Shown: in pieces, positions 9,604 through 17,278 of the stretch
Layout of the letters: each line of letters opens with the position of its first letter
Position numbering within the stretch: the stretch's first letter is position 1
NCBI GenBank assembly: GCA_039026955.1
Contig: JBCCLH010000014.1
Span: forward strand, 1 to 64,000
DNA length: 64,000 bases
Reading direction: 5' to 3'
Source: Kordia sp039026955
GTDB lineage: Bacteria; Bacteroidota; Bacteroidia; Flavobacteriales; Flavobacteriaceae
Notes under the pieces: generated by a model
Told to the model about the DNA's origin: nothing
Databases searched by the model: none
The model's input: only the letters and a program-made list of their open reading frames with translations
Program-made: the position numbers and the translations under genes

Positions 9604-10566
9604 TTAGCTATTAAATTTTAATTGAATGTAAACTGGAAAGTGATCGCTGTAACCACCTAAATATTTTCTGCCAGCGTAGGTTCTAAAAGGATTGCCCTTG
9701 AATCTTCCTTTCCATTGGGTTAGAAAGTATTCATCAAAAATATCTGCGGAAGCGAAACTATGTGTCTGCACTTTGTAGTCAAAAAAATTAGTCGTAAAAA
9801 TTATTTGATCAAACAGATTCCATTCGCCTTTGTAGTTTAAACTCCCTTTATATAAAGTCAGCAGTTTTTCCATAGGATTGTACAAATCGGTATCCATTAA
9901 ATAATCGTGAATACTACTACTCGTAGGATCGTCATTAAAGTCACCCATAATAATGATATGCGGATCTGCTTCTTCTACTTGAATGTAGTTAATTTTTTCG
10001 CGAACCGTTTGTGCAGCTTTGATGCGTTTGTGCGCAGTTTCATCAGCGCCATCTCTGCGGGAAGACCAATGGTTGACAAATATGTGAATGGGTTCATTAT
10101 TCAGTAAACCTTTTACATACAAAGTATCACGTGTAAAATCGCGATTTCCATCTTCATCATACAACAATATAGGTATAGATTCGGATTCCAACACTTCAAA
10201 GAATTCCGTTTGATATAACAATCCCACATCAATGCCACGCTCGTCAGGTGAGTTGTAGTGTACAAAATCATAATTGAATCCTCGAAGTTGTTTGGATTCT
10301 ACCAAGTCTCTCAACACTTTTTTGTTTTCTACCTCAGCTACGCCCAAAATTACAGGGGCATTTTTGGCTTCTTCTGTACCTAAATTAGCAATAGCAGAAC
10401 CGAGTTTAAAAATTTTATTCTCATACCGTTTTGGAGTCCAGTTACGATCAGAATCTGGCAAAAAATCATTGTCCAGCGCATATTGATCATCAAACGTATC
10501 AAATAGATTTTCAAGATTGTAGAATGCTACTGTATGATATTTTCGGATCGTATTTTTTTTCTCCAT
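9604..10566 (-). CDS. Endonuclease/exonuclease/phosphatase family protein
   Basis: This 320-residue cytosolic protein has the motif set of the EEP (DNase I-like) superfamily. AFYNLENLFDT near residue 15 and GVAEVENKKV near 95 provide the metal-binding Asn and Glu. NHWSSRRDG comes near 165, MGDFNDDP near 207 and GGYSDHFPVY at the C-terminus provide the catalytic Asp and His. The family hydrolyses phosphodiester bonds in nucleic acids, phospholipids or other phosphodiesters, and the substrate of this subfamily cannot be read from sequence. No signal peptide is visible. It is transcribed divergently from hflX, with start codons 84 bp apart. Confidence 0.9.
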   Translation of the reverse strand: MEKKNTIRKYHTVAFYNLENLFDTFDDQYALDNDFLPDSDRNWTPKRYENKIFKLGSAIANLGTEEAKNAPVILGVAEVENKKVLRDLVESKQLRGFNYDFVHYNSPDERGIDVGLLYQTEFFEVLESESIPILLYDEDGNRDFTRDTLYVKGLLNNEPIHIFVNHWSSRRDGADETAHKRIKAAQTVREKINYIQVEEADPHIIIMGDFNDDPTSSSIHDYLMDTDLYNPMEKLLTLYKGSLNYKGEWNLFDQIIFTTNFFDYKVQTHSFASADIFDEYFLTQWKGRFKGNPFRTYAGRKYLGGYSDHFPVYIQLKFNS

Positions 10567-10625
10567 AAAGTCCTGAAAAGTTTATTTCGCACCATAAAAG
10601 TACTAAAATCAATAAAGGAAATGTG

Positions 10626-10633
10626 TAACTTTG
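10626..10633 (+). promoter_or_regulatory. Bacteroidota -7 promoter element TAACTTTG for hflX
   Basis: TAACTTTG matches the Bacteroidota housekeeping -7 consensus TAnnTTTG and lies 17 bp before the chosen hflX ATG at 10651. No good TTTG -33 box was found at the usual spacing. The element overlaps the 5' end of the open frame that extends up to 10534, which supports starting hflX at 10651. Confidence 0.55.
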
Positions 10634-10650
10634 CCTTTTTAATTTTATCT

Positions 10651-11862
10651 ATGCTAGAGAAGAAAGCCATTGCATATGAGCGCGCCGTACTTATTGGAGT
10701 GATTACAAAAGATCAGGACGAAGCCAAATCGAAAGAATATTTGGATGAGCTTGAGTTTTTGACCTACACTGCTGGCGGCGAAGTCATCAAACGTTTTACA
10801 CAGAAGATTGATATTCCAAATCCGAAAACATTTATCGGAACTGGAAAAATGGAGGAAGTACAAGAGTTTGTGAAGTCGAACGAAATTGGCTCTGTGATTT
10901 TTGATGATGAATTATCGCCATCGCAACAAAAAAATATTGAACGCTTATTGCGCTGCAAGATTATTGATCGTACCGGATTGATTTTAGATATTTTCGCCCA
11001 ACGTGCCAAAACTAGTTATGCGCGTACGCAGGTAGAATTGGCGCAATACCAATATTTATTACCACGACTGACAGGTTTATGGACACACTTGGAACGTCAA
11101 CGAGGTGGAATTGGAATGCGTGGTCCAGGAGAAACGGAGATTGAAACCGATAGACGTATTGTCCGCGATAAGATTGCTTTGTTGCGTAAAAAGATGGTCA
11201 CTATTGACAAGCAAATGGCGGTACAGCGCGGAAACAGAGGTGCGCTAGTTCGTGTGGCGTTGGTAGGATATACCAATGTTGGAAAATCTACGTTGATGAA
11301 TGTTATTAGTAAGAGTAATGTGTTTGCCGAAAATAAATTGTTTGCTACGCTCGATACAACCGTTCGAAAAGTGGTGATTGGCAACTTGCCTTTTTTATTG
11401 AGTGATACGGTTGGATTCATCCGAAAGTTACCAACACAATTGGTTGATTCTTTTAAAAGTACGTTGGATGAAGTACGCGAAGCCGATTTGTTATTGCATG
11501 TTGTAGATATTTCGCACCCGAATTTTGAAGATCATATTGCTTCGGTAAATCAGATATTAAGTGAGATTAAAAGTGCTGACAAACCTACTGTGATGGTATT
11601 CAACAAGATTGATGCGTACACGCATGAAACTATTGATACGGATGATTTGGTCACCGAAAAAACCAAAGCACATTATACATTAGACGACTGGAAAAAAACA
11701 TGGATGCATTCTGCTGCACAAGAAGTGTTGTTCATTTCCGCCATTAATAAAGAAAACCTAGATGAGTTTAAGCGAAAAGTATACAATGTAGTTCGTGAAA
11801 TTCACATTACGCGCTTTCCTTACAATAATTTTTTGTATCCTGATTATGAAGATTTAACATAA
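10651..11862 (+). CDS. hflX: GTPase HflX
   Basis: HflX is a ribosome-associated GTPase that splits stalled or stress-arrested 70S ribosomes. The 403-residue product has the HflX N-terminal subdomain (GTGKMEEVQEF, FDDELSPSQQKNIE). The family linker follows (TQVELAQYQYLLPRL, GIGMRGPGETEIETDRR). The G domain has G1 GYTNVGKST (about 206-214), G3 DTVGF and G4 NKID. The frame is open back to 10534, but the first 39 residues of that version are not family-like and overlap the predicted promoter, so the start at 10651 (MLEKKAIAYERAVLIG) is preferred. It is a single gene followed by a terminator. Confidence 0.96.
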   Translation: MLEKKAIAYERAVLIGVITKDQDEAKSKEYLDELEFLTYTAGGEVIKRFTQKIDIPNPKTFIGTGKMEEVQEFVKSNEIGSVIFDDELSPSQQKNIERLLRCKIIDRTGLILDIFAQRAKTSYARTQVELAQYQYLLPRLTGLWTHLERQRGGIGMRGPGETEIETDRRIVRDKIALLRKKMVTIDKQMAVQRGNRGALVRVALVGYTNVGKSTLMNVISKSNVFAENKLFATLDTTVRKVVIGNLPFLLSDTVGFIRKLPTQLVDSFKSTLDEVREADLLLHVVDISHPNFEDHIASVNQILSEIKSADKPTVMVFNKIDAYTHETIDTDDLVTEKTKAHYTLDDWKKTWMHSAAQEVLFISAINKENLDEFKRKVYNVVREIHITRFPYNNFLYPDYEDLT

Positions 11863-11926
11863 TTTTTCCACTAAAACATAAGTAGATACGCACAAGCATT
11901 TCCTTTTTTAGTGATATCTATTCATG

Positions 11927-11958
11927 AAATGACATTTTTCACTTAATAAATGTCATTT
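11927..11958 (+). terminator. Rho-independent terminator after hflX
   Basis: A perfect 11-bp inverted repeat (AAATGACATTT at 11927-11937, AAATGTCATTT at 11948-11958) with a 10-nt loop, then more T residues. It lies 65 bp after the hflX stop and separates it from the small-peptide cluster. Confidence 0.65.
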
Positions 11959-12127
11959 TTCTCCCTTGATAAACCTATAAATTCAAAGTCGAAATATGGT
12001 AGTTCAACGTTGTACTCTTTAAAAGAGATGATGTTGCAATGATGTATGTGTATTTAAAATGCACTACAAGCAAGCAGAAATTTTCCTGAAAAAATCTGTG
12101 ACTACAAACTTTATTAGAATTTATAGA

Positions 12128-12286
12128 ATGAAAAAAAATCTCAAAAAATTAGTCTTACACAAAAAGGCAATTTCTAATCTTTCCTTTACGATCAAAGGTG
12201 GATTTGAAAAAGATACTACAGAATTTACCAATATTTCTGGATGTTGCACAACTAACAACGAATCTACAAGATGCTGTGAAGTATAA
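12128..12286 (+). CDS. Class I lanthipeptide-type precursor 1 (four-Cys core)
   Basis: A 52-residue precursor peptide. The open frame extends upstream to 12059, but the ATG at 12128 gives the same start as its five neighbours: MKKNLKKLVLHKKAISNL. This is the Bacteroidota class I lanthipeptide leader with the L-x-L-x-K-K-x-[IV]-S-x-L pattern. Leader and core are separated by KGG. The core (27 residues after GG) has about ten Ser/Thr and two Cys pairs (SGCC and TRCCEV), so several lanthionine rings are chemically possible. It differs from its neighbours, whose cores share a CYxCP motif. No LanB/LanC, radical-SAM enzyme or peptidase-transporter is encoded in the window, so maturation would need enzymes elsewhere. 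Confidence 0.75.
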   Translation: MKKNLKKLVLHKKAISNLSFTIKGGFEKDTTEFTNISGCCTTNNESTRCCEV

Positions 12287-12347
12287 ATCTGTTTCAATGC
12301 AATAACAGCGCAATCACCAAGTAAAAACTTTAATAAATATTTATATC

Positions 12348-12509
12348 ATGAAAAAAAATCTTAAAAAATTAGCATTAAAGAAAAAAGCAGTATCCAACTT
12401 AAGTGATCTTATTAAAGGAGGATTAAGAGCGAGTGGCAGTATTTCAACCATTACCGATCCTACCGCAAATACAGGATGTTATGACTGTCCTCCAACAACA
12501 TTTCGCTAA
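12348..12509 (+). CDS. Class I lanthipeptide-type precursor 2
   Basis: A 53-residue peptide below the usual length cut-off for ORF calling. It reads MKKNLKKLALKKKAVSNLSD (residues 1-20), then IKGG, then a Ser/Thr-rich core ending GCYDCPPTTFR. The leader is nearly identical to that of its neighbours. The two Cys sit in the C-Y-x-C-P motif shared by copies 2 to 6. It starts 61 bp after precursor 1 and ends 17 bp before precursor 3, so it is probably co-transcribed. The codon pattern and leader conservation support a real gene. Confidence 0.75.
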   Translation: MKKNLKKLALKKKAVSNLSDLIKGGLRASGSISTITDPTANTGCYDCPPTTFR

Positions 12510-12526
12510 TCATTAATCACAAAACC

Positions 12527-12709
12527 ATGAAAAAAAGTATTAAAAAACTCGAATTAAACAAGAAAGCAGTATCTAATTTAACCGCAAAGAAAATCGGAGG
12601 AGCTGATTCGGGAAGATCCAATGATTTTTTAAGTTGTACAGATACAACATTATTGACTTGGTGTTATTTCTGCCCAGTTGATCCAATTGACTTACCATTT
12701 GATTGGTAA
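12527..12709 (+). CDS. Class I lanthipeptide-type precursor 3
   Basis: A 60-residue peptide with the leader MKKSIKKLELNKKAVSNL and a variant junction KKIGG. The core holds one extra Cys (FLSCTDTT) and ends TWCYFCPVDPIDLPFDW. The C-terminal region after CYxCP is longer than in precursor 2 and is acidic and Trp-ended. Thr and Ser upstream of the Cys pair are the expected dehydration sites if it is processed as a lanthipeptide (family inference). Confidence 0.8.
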   Translation: MKKSIKKLELNKKAVSNLTAKKIGGADSGRSNDFLSCTDTTLLTWCYFCPVDPIDLPFDW

Positions 12710-12749
12710 ACCGTATTAGAAATCTTTAAATCAATTAAACTTAATAAGT

Positions 12750-12941
12750 ATGAAAAAAAGTATCAAAAAACTCGAATTAAACAAAAAATCAGTATCCGAT
12801 TTGTCAGGACAAGTAAAAGGTGGATATGGTAAAGATACCACTATCACTACGATTACAACAACTGCCACAGGACCAACGGCACAAACTAGATGTTATATAT
12901 GCCCAGTAGATGATCCTTTTGATTTACCTTCTGAATGGTAA
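12750..12941 (+). CDS. Class I lanthipeptide-type precursor 4
   Basis: A 63-residue peptide with leader MKKSIKKLELNKKSVSDLSG, junction VKGG and core ending TRCYICPVDDPFDLPSEW. The core has a run of Thr/Ile residues (TTITTITTTATGPT) before the Cys pair. It is nearly a duplicate of precursor 5 in the leader and in the TGPTAQTRCYICPVDDPFD segment, at DNA level as well, indicating recent tandem duplication. A 40-bp spacer with a conserved AATCTTTAAAT-like segment precedes it. Confidence 0.8.
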   Translation: MKKSIKKLELNKKSVSDLSGQVKGGYGKDTTITTITTTATGPTAQTRCYICPVDDPFDLPSEW

Positions 12942-12982
12942 ACCTTATTAAAAGTTTTTAAATCACTTTAAACCTAGTAATT

Positions 12983-13183
12983 ATGAAAAAAAATCTAAAG
13001 AAACTCGAATTAAATAAAAAATCAGTATCTGATTTGTCAGGACAAGTAAAAGGTGGATTGGCAAGTATTTCAATTAATGATAAGACGATAACTACGCTTA
13101 CAACAAGTGCCACAGGACCAACAGCACAAACTAGATGTTACATATGCCCAGTGGACGATCCTTTTGATATACCGTCTAAATAG
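12983..13183 (+). CDS. Class I lanthipeptide-type precursor 5
   Basis: A 66-residue peptide that is a close paralogue of precursor 4: the same leader and junction, and a shared TGPTAQTRCYICPVDDPFD tail. The stretch straight after GG differs (LASISINDKTITTLTT). Change there, with the tail and leader held constant, is the pattern expected of a diversifying precursor family. The 41-bp spacer before it resembles those before precursors 4 and 6. Confidence 0.8.
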   Translation: MKKNLKKLELNKKSVSDLSGQVKGGLASISINDKTITTLTTSATGPTAQTRCYICPVDDPFDIPSK

Positions 13184-13227
13184 GAAGCAACATTAGAAAT
13201 CTTTAAATTACTTTAAAACTAATAATC

Positions 13228-13485
13228 ATGAAAAAAAATCTTAAAAAACTCGAATTAAATAAAAAAGCAATATCAAATTTAACACATAAAATTAATGGAG
13301 GCGCGGCATCAACGTTCAACGAGACTTTCTTAGTAGCCTGCACAAATAATCCTACAGCACTTACTTGGTGTTATATTTGTCCAATAGACCCAATCAAAAC
13401 GATTGATACAGTCGCACCAATTGACACAGTAGTACCGATTGATACAATAGTACCTGTTGATACCTCTTTATTCAATAAGAAATAA
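13228..13485 (+). CDS. Class I lanthipeptide-type precursor 6 with PIDT repeat tail
   Basis: An 85-residue peptide, the longest of the set. The leader MKKNLKKLELNKKAISNL, junction INGG and the TWCYICPIDP motif match its siblings. It then carries a unique tail of four near-repeats of [AVI]-[PV]-[IV]-D-T (TIDTVAPIDTVVPIDTIVPV) before ending LFNKK. The repeats may be a spacer or a Thr-rich modification region; this is not known. It is the last gene of the cluster and is followed by a terminator at 13504. Confidence 0.75.
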   Translation: MKKNLKKLELNKKAISNLTHKINGGAASTFNETFLVACTNNPTALTWCYICPIDPIKTIDTVAPIDTVVPIDTIVPVDTSLFNKK

Positions 13486-13503
13486 AATCAACAAACATAT
13501 AAG

Positions 13504-13534
13504 AAGAGTCTATGGTAAATAGGCTCTTTTTTTT
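13504..13534 (+). terminator. Rho-independent terminator of the precursor-peptide cluster
   Basis: A 10-bp stem (AAGAGTCTAT at 13504-13513, ATAGGCTCTT at 13519-13528, one G-U pair) with a 5-nt loop and a run of eight T. It sits 19 bp after precursor 6 and 6 bp before the end of the convergent coiled-coil gene. Confidence 0.8.
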
Positions 13535-13539
13535 GCTTA

Positions 13540-14889
13540 TTATCTATCCTCTTCGATCCAAGTCCCAACAATACCTTTGCTGCCCAAACTATAACCCAAA
13601 CGGTAACTGCCTGCTTTTTTCATTTCAATATATTTTCCAGGTGCAGGAATGATGCCGTTGTCGCGAAATATGGCATTGTATGCAGCTACTTTTGCAGTGG
13701 TTAATTGTTGACCGTTTTGGGTGATCGCATCTCCATCAATCAATAACTTTATGGCTTCATCCGCGGAAGCAATATGTCCATTTTCATATAAATCGTTGAA
13801 TACTTTTTTAATTCTAGCATTCAAACCAAGTACGACAATATGATCTGCTTTTTTATAAAAAGAAAAATCGGCGTTGGAAGGAATTCCCGCCTTTTGAAAC
13901 ATACTGCTATACGTTTCTTGCAGTGCTTGCGTAAGCTCTTTTCCATTGCTGTACATACGATCTTTTTCCGCGGTAAAAGTAACTTCCGAAGTAGATTCGA
14001 TCAAATTATCTTTTAACAGAGAAGCCAACAAATTTTCTTGCAATTCAGGCCAAATCCAATTAAGATTTGACCCAGAAGTTGCTGTATATTTTGTTTTAGG
14101 ATCGTTGAGTAAACGCTTGATTACGCTGCTCACGCCACCTTTATGACGTGCCTTTTGTTCCAAACGTTTTGCTTCACGCTCTATGCGTTTTGCTTCTCTT
14201 TCTATGCGCTGTGCATCGCGCTCAATACGTTGCTGATTACGCTTATTTAGCTCATTGATGCGTTGCGCTTCTCTTTCAATACGCTGTGTTTCACGAGCTA
14301 CTTCGCGCTCCATACGTGCGGCGTCTCGTTTTGCTTGTTGTTCCAAACGCCTAGCTTCACGCTGCATACGATCGGCTTCTCTACGCATACGGTCAGCCTC
14401 GCGTTGCATACGTTCGCGTTCTACTTTGGCATTGCTTCCCGAAATGATAATTTTGGCATCGTTTCCTAATGTTCTAAATTTTTCTGCCAAATCTGGCGAA
14501 GCGACATCCAAATCAACATTCATACGTAAGTTTTTCTCGGTCAACTTTACGTAATATACCTTTTCGTCATTACTCCATTTGGAAAAACCACTTCCCACGT
14601 CCATATGTTTCGTTCCTAAAGTATTTTCAATGAGCGTTTTTAACTTGGCATATCTGTTTTTTGGAAAACGTGCACGCAATTTATACTCGTCATCCGTTTG
14701 ACTGATAGATATAGACGTGTTTTCATTGTTATTGCTACTTTTAGTAGAACTACTATATGTAGATGACGAACTGCTTGTAGTAGTAGATGAACTCGTTGAC
14801 AGCGGCGTTGGTGGCGTTGGCGGTTCTTCTTGTGCAAATCCTATTTGGAATGCTAGGATTAAAATTGTAATTATGATTGAATTTTTCAT
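13540..14889 (-). CDS. Exported coiled-coil protein with two C-terminal repeats, linked to a two-component system
   Basis: A 449-residue protein with a signal peptide (about 1-19, IGFAQ), then a Pro/Ser/Thr-rich low-complexity linker. A small domain follows (about 60-150), then a long charged helix built from [DE]-R-[MI]-x-[RE]-E-A units (about 155-250), surely a coiled coil. The C-terminal region has two related segments (about 288-355 and 370-435). Each begins L-x-x-[DN]-[NG]-x-I and ends in a Y-x-x-[ML]-F...G-I-[PI] pattern, similar to tails of BlaR/M56-type proteins in Flavobacteriia. It lies 28 bp downstream of a response regulator and is probably in that operon, so it may be an envelope-stress effector or accessory sensor. 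No enzyme motif was recognised. Confidence 0.8.
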   Translation of the reverse strand: MKNSIIITILILAFQIGFAQEEPPTPPTPLSTSSSTTTSSSSSTYSSSTKSSNNNENTSISISQTDDEYKLRARFPKNRYAKLKTLIENTLGTKHMDVGSGFSKWSNDEKVYYVKLTEKNLRMNVDLDVASPDLAEKFRTLGNDAKIIISGSNAKVERERMQREADRMRREADRMQREARRLEQQAKRDAARMEREVARETQRIEREAQRINELNKRNQQRIERDAQRIEREAKRIEREAKRLEQKARHKGGVSSVIKRLLNDPKTKYTATSGSNLNWIWPELQENLLASLLKDNLIESTSEVTFTAEKDRMYSNGKELTQALQETYSSMFQKAGIPSNADFSFYKKADHIVVLGLNARIKKVFNDLYENGHIASADEAIKLLIDGDAITQNGQQLTTAKVAAYNAIFRDNGIIPAPGKYIEMKKAGSYRLGYSLGSKGIVGTWIEEDR

Positions 14890-14917
14890 TTTTTTGTTCT
14901 TTGATGATTTAACTAAT

Positions 14918-15622
14918 TTAAGTTCTAACGATTTTAAAAGTTAATCCAACACCACGCGTGCTCTCAATTGCGATAGATGGATCTTTTTTAAAGTATTTCC
15001 GAAGTCGGCTAATGAATACATCCATGCTTCTTCCAGAAAAGAAATCGTCATTTCCCCACACATTTTCAAGAACGTCTTCTCGTTTAATGAGTTGGTTTTT
15101 GTGATCGTAGAAATACTGAATCAGTTGCGCTTCTTTTTCAGTAATTCGCTGGGTTTCTCCATTGAATTTCAATTGATAATTTACGGTATCAAACACATAC
15201 TTCCCGATGGCATATTGCTGTTCGTTTTTTGATGAAATGATCGTTTTTTGCACTCGTTTTAGTATGTTTTGCAAGCGTAATACCAAAATATCAGCTTCAA
15301 ATGGTTTGACGATATAATCGTCGGCTCCGAGTTTTAATCCTCGTATTTTATCTTCTTTCATCTTTTTGGCAGTCAAAAAGATAAAGGGAATTTCAGGGTT
15401 GTATTGAATCACTTTTTCAGCTAAGGAAAAACCATCCAATTTTGGCATCATCACATCAAACACACAAATATCAAAAGCATCTGTTGCGGAGGTGAATAAT
15501 TGCAAGGCTTCTTCACCATTTTTTGCCCAAGTCACCTCAAAATTGTGAATTAGTAAGTATTGCTTTAAAATACTTCCGAAATCATAATCGTCTTCTGCGA
15601 GTAAAACGTTGGTTTTTTGCAT
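14918..15622 (-). CDS. OmpR/PhoB-family response regulator
   Basis: A 234-residue two-domain regulator. The receiver domain (1-120) has the acidic pocket AEDD near 9-12, the phospho-acceptor Asp56 (VFDVMMPKLDG) and the TAKK lysine near 106. The C-terminal winged helix (about 135-232) has the recognition-helix region SGRSMDVFISRLRKYF typical of OmpR/PhoB proteins. Its ATG overlaps the stop of the histidine kinase by one base, so the pair is translationally coupled. OmpR-family dimers bind direct repeats about one helical turn apart, and the TTAAC repeats at 17099-17222 in front of this operon and its divergent neighbour fit that geometry. Confidence 0.95.
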   Translation of the reverse strand: MQKTNVLLAEDDYDFGSILKQYLLIHNFEVTWAKNGEEALQLFTSATDAFDICVFDVMMPKLDGFSLAEKVIQYNPEIPFIFLTAKKMKEDKIRGLKLGADDYIVKPFEADILVLRLQNILKRVQKTIISSKNEQQYAIGKYVFDTVNYQLKFNGETQRITEKEAQLIQYFYDHKNQLIKREDVLENVWGNDDFFSGRSMDVFISRLRKYFKKDPSIAIESTRGVGLTFKIVRT

Positions 15623-17019
15623 TAGTTAATCGGTATTAAAATGGTAAACGTGGTTCCTTTTTCTAATTCGCTCTTTACAGAAATGCTTCCTTCATGTGCA
15701 TTTACAATTTGACTCGTGTAGTATAAGCCCAATCCAAGTCCTTTGACATTGTGTACATTTCCGTGACTCACTCTGTAAAATTTTTCAAAAATCTGTGTCT
15801 GATCTGCCGCTGCAATTCCCACACCATTATCGGTGATTTGAATGCTGTATTCGTTGCCTTTCAAAGCGGTTTCAATGCTAATTTCTGTCTGATCATTTCC
15901 GTATTTCACCGCATTTTCCAAAATGTTTAGAATGGCGGTGGTAAAGTGAAAAGTATCAATTCGCAACAACACTTCTTCCATACAAACATTATTAATGATC
16001 GTTAAATCACGTTGTTGTGTGGAGAGCTGAAAATCGGCGATCAAATCTTTAAAATAAGCATTGTCTATCACAGAATCTTTCGACAATACAATATCATTGG
16101 CACTAAGACTGTTCGTTAATACTTGATCGATGAGTTTTTGCAAGCGTGTATTCTGTCTGTCTACAATGTTTAAGGTATGATCGAACGCTTCTGCCGAATT
16201 GCGAATTTCTTTGTTTTTTAAACTTTTAGAAGCGACACTCAATGTAGCCAAAGGTGTTTTCAGTTCGTGTGTAATATTGTTGATAAAATCGGTTTTAATT
16301 TCGGTAACTTTCTTTTGCTTGATTAAATTTTTAATCGAATAGTACAGCAATCCCACCACAAACAAGAAGAGCAATACTGAGAACACTAACAACGTTCCCA
16401 TACGACGGAATACAATACTTTTCCAATCGACAATAAGAATAACATCACGCATTTTCAATTCCAAATCGAGTGATTTTGAAAGCACATTGTCATTTTCTCG
16501 CGCTACATACTCAAACTCTGTGTAGGTACGTGAGGTTTTAATCACACTCAACGCTTCGTCTTTATCAAAAGTATCGCCTAAAATCTTCGCATATTTTTCA
16601 TCTCCGTACGGAAAAATAGTATCGTTTTCTTCCGCGTCAAACGTAACAATACTCGTGATTTGTCGTTGATAGCGAATTTCATATCCCAAATTAATCGCTT
16701 CCAATTCTTTCTTGTAGCGCTTCATGTAGAACTTGTTAATACTATCACTCTTCAGTTGCAACTTACGAATCACTTCTGCTTTGCTGATACGTTCGTTTTT
16801 ATAATCTGTTAAATGCAATTGCAAATCTTGTCCTAAAACATCTACTAACGAATCCAATTCCGGATGGTTGTCAATATCAGAAATCGCATCATCTGTTTCT
16901 TTGATAAAGGCACTTTTCTTCAACTGATAAGTATTTTCAACCAAATACGTTTGAATGGCTGACAACGCTATTAAAGTTGCAATAGATCCGATAATTAATA
17001 TGGTGATTTTGTTTTTCAT
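15622..17019 (-). CDS. Membrane sensor histidine kinase
   Basis: A 465-residue kinase. TM1 is at about 5-25. A periplasmic sensor region (about 26-205) shows no recognised ligand fold, and TM2 is at about 208-230. Then come HisKA with phospho-acceptor His251 (ITHELKTPLATLS) and HATPase_c with N box (NILENAVKYG), G1 (DNGVGI), F box (FEKFYR) and G2 (GLGLGLYYT). It would phosphorylate Asp56 of the adjacent regulator. The gene is first in a kinase, regulator, coiled-coil protein operon. A TACTTTTG element (complement of 17054-17061) 34 bp upstream matches the Bacteroidota -7 consensus. Confidence 0.95.
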   Translation of the reverse strand: MKNKITILIIGSIATLIALSAIQTYLVENTYQLKKSAFIKETDDAISDIDNHPELDSLVDVLGQDLQLHLTDYKNERISKAEVIRKLQLKSDSINKFYMKRYKKELEAINLGYEIRYQRQITSIVTFDAEENDTIFPYGDEKYAKILGDTFDKDEALSVIKTSRTYTEFEYVARENDNVLSKSLDLELKMRDVILIVDWKSIVFRRMGTLLVFSVLLFLFVVGLLYYSIKNLIKQKKVTEIKTDFINNITHELKTPLATLSVASKSLKNKEIRNSAEAFDHTLNIVDRQNTRLQKLIDQVLTNSLSANDIVLSKDSVIDNAYFKDLIADFQLSTQQRDLTIINNVCMEEVLLRIDTFHFTTAILNILENAVKYGNDQTEISIETALKGNEYSIQITDNGVGIAAADQTQIFEKFYRVSHGNVHNVKGLGLGLYYTSQIVNAHEGSISVKSELEKGTTFTILIPIN

Positions 17020-17053
17020 TTCGGTTGTTGGGTCGTTGGTCGTTTCAACAATT

Positions 17054-17061
17054 CAAAAGTA
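17054..17061 (-). promoter_or_regulatory. Candidate -7 element TACTTTTG for the kinase operon
   Basis: On the minus strand TACTTTTG fits TAnnTTTG and lies 34 bp before the kinase ATG. No TTTG -33 box is visible at 19-21 bp. TTAAC repeats at 17099 and 17110 lie 37-60 bp upstream of it, where an activator could bind. Confidence 0.45.
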
Positions 17062-17098
17062 GCAATTCGGCAATTAGTAGCCATATAAAACGCATTCG

Positions 17099-17222
17099 TT
17101 AACCGATCATTAACCTAAAAATCGCTGGAATCCATTGTGTTTACTAGGTTTTTGTTTTTATGTTAACGGAATGCTCTCGTATGTTAAAAAGCACATTAAC
17201 TCTGCTTTAACTCCTGCTTAAC
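17099..17222. promoter_or_regulatory. TTAAC direct-repeat operator region between the kinase operon and the DUF5916 gene
   Basis: TTAAC occurs at 17099-17103 and 17110-17114 (11 bp apart), at 17163-17167 with a TTAAA at 17184-17188, and at 17196-17200, 17207-17211 and 17218-17222 (11 bp apart in both steps). Exact one-turn spacing in the same orientation is the classical layout of OmpR/PhoB-family binding sites. The right-hand triplet ends about 25 bp before a CATTTG near 17248-17253 that could be the -7 box of the DUF5916 gene, a good position for activation. Inference: the adjacent response regulator binds here. Confidence 0.6.
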
Positions 17223-17278
17223 CTGTTTATCGGCGCGACTTCTTCACATTTGTAACAGCAAACCAATTCATCAATCAA

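Noticed and set aside
10534..10650. Upstream extension of hflX by 39 residues
   Set aside because: It overlaps a TAACTTTG promoter element, has no similarity to the HflX N-terminus and leaves the conventional start at 10651 intact.
14255..14554. Cys/Ser/Arg-rich plus-strand frames opposite the coiled-coil gene
   Set aside because: They are the reverse complement of the Arg/Glu heptad region and have no independent support.
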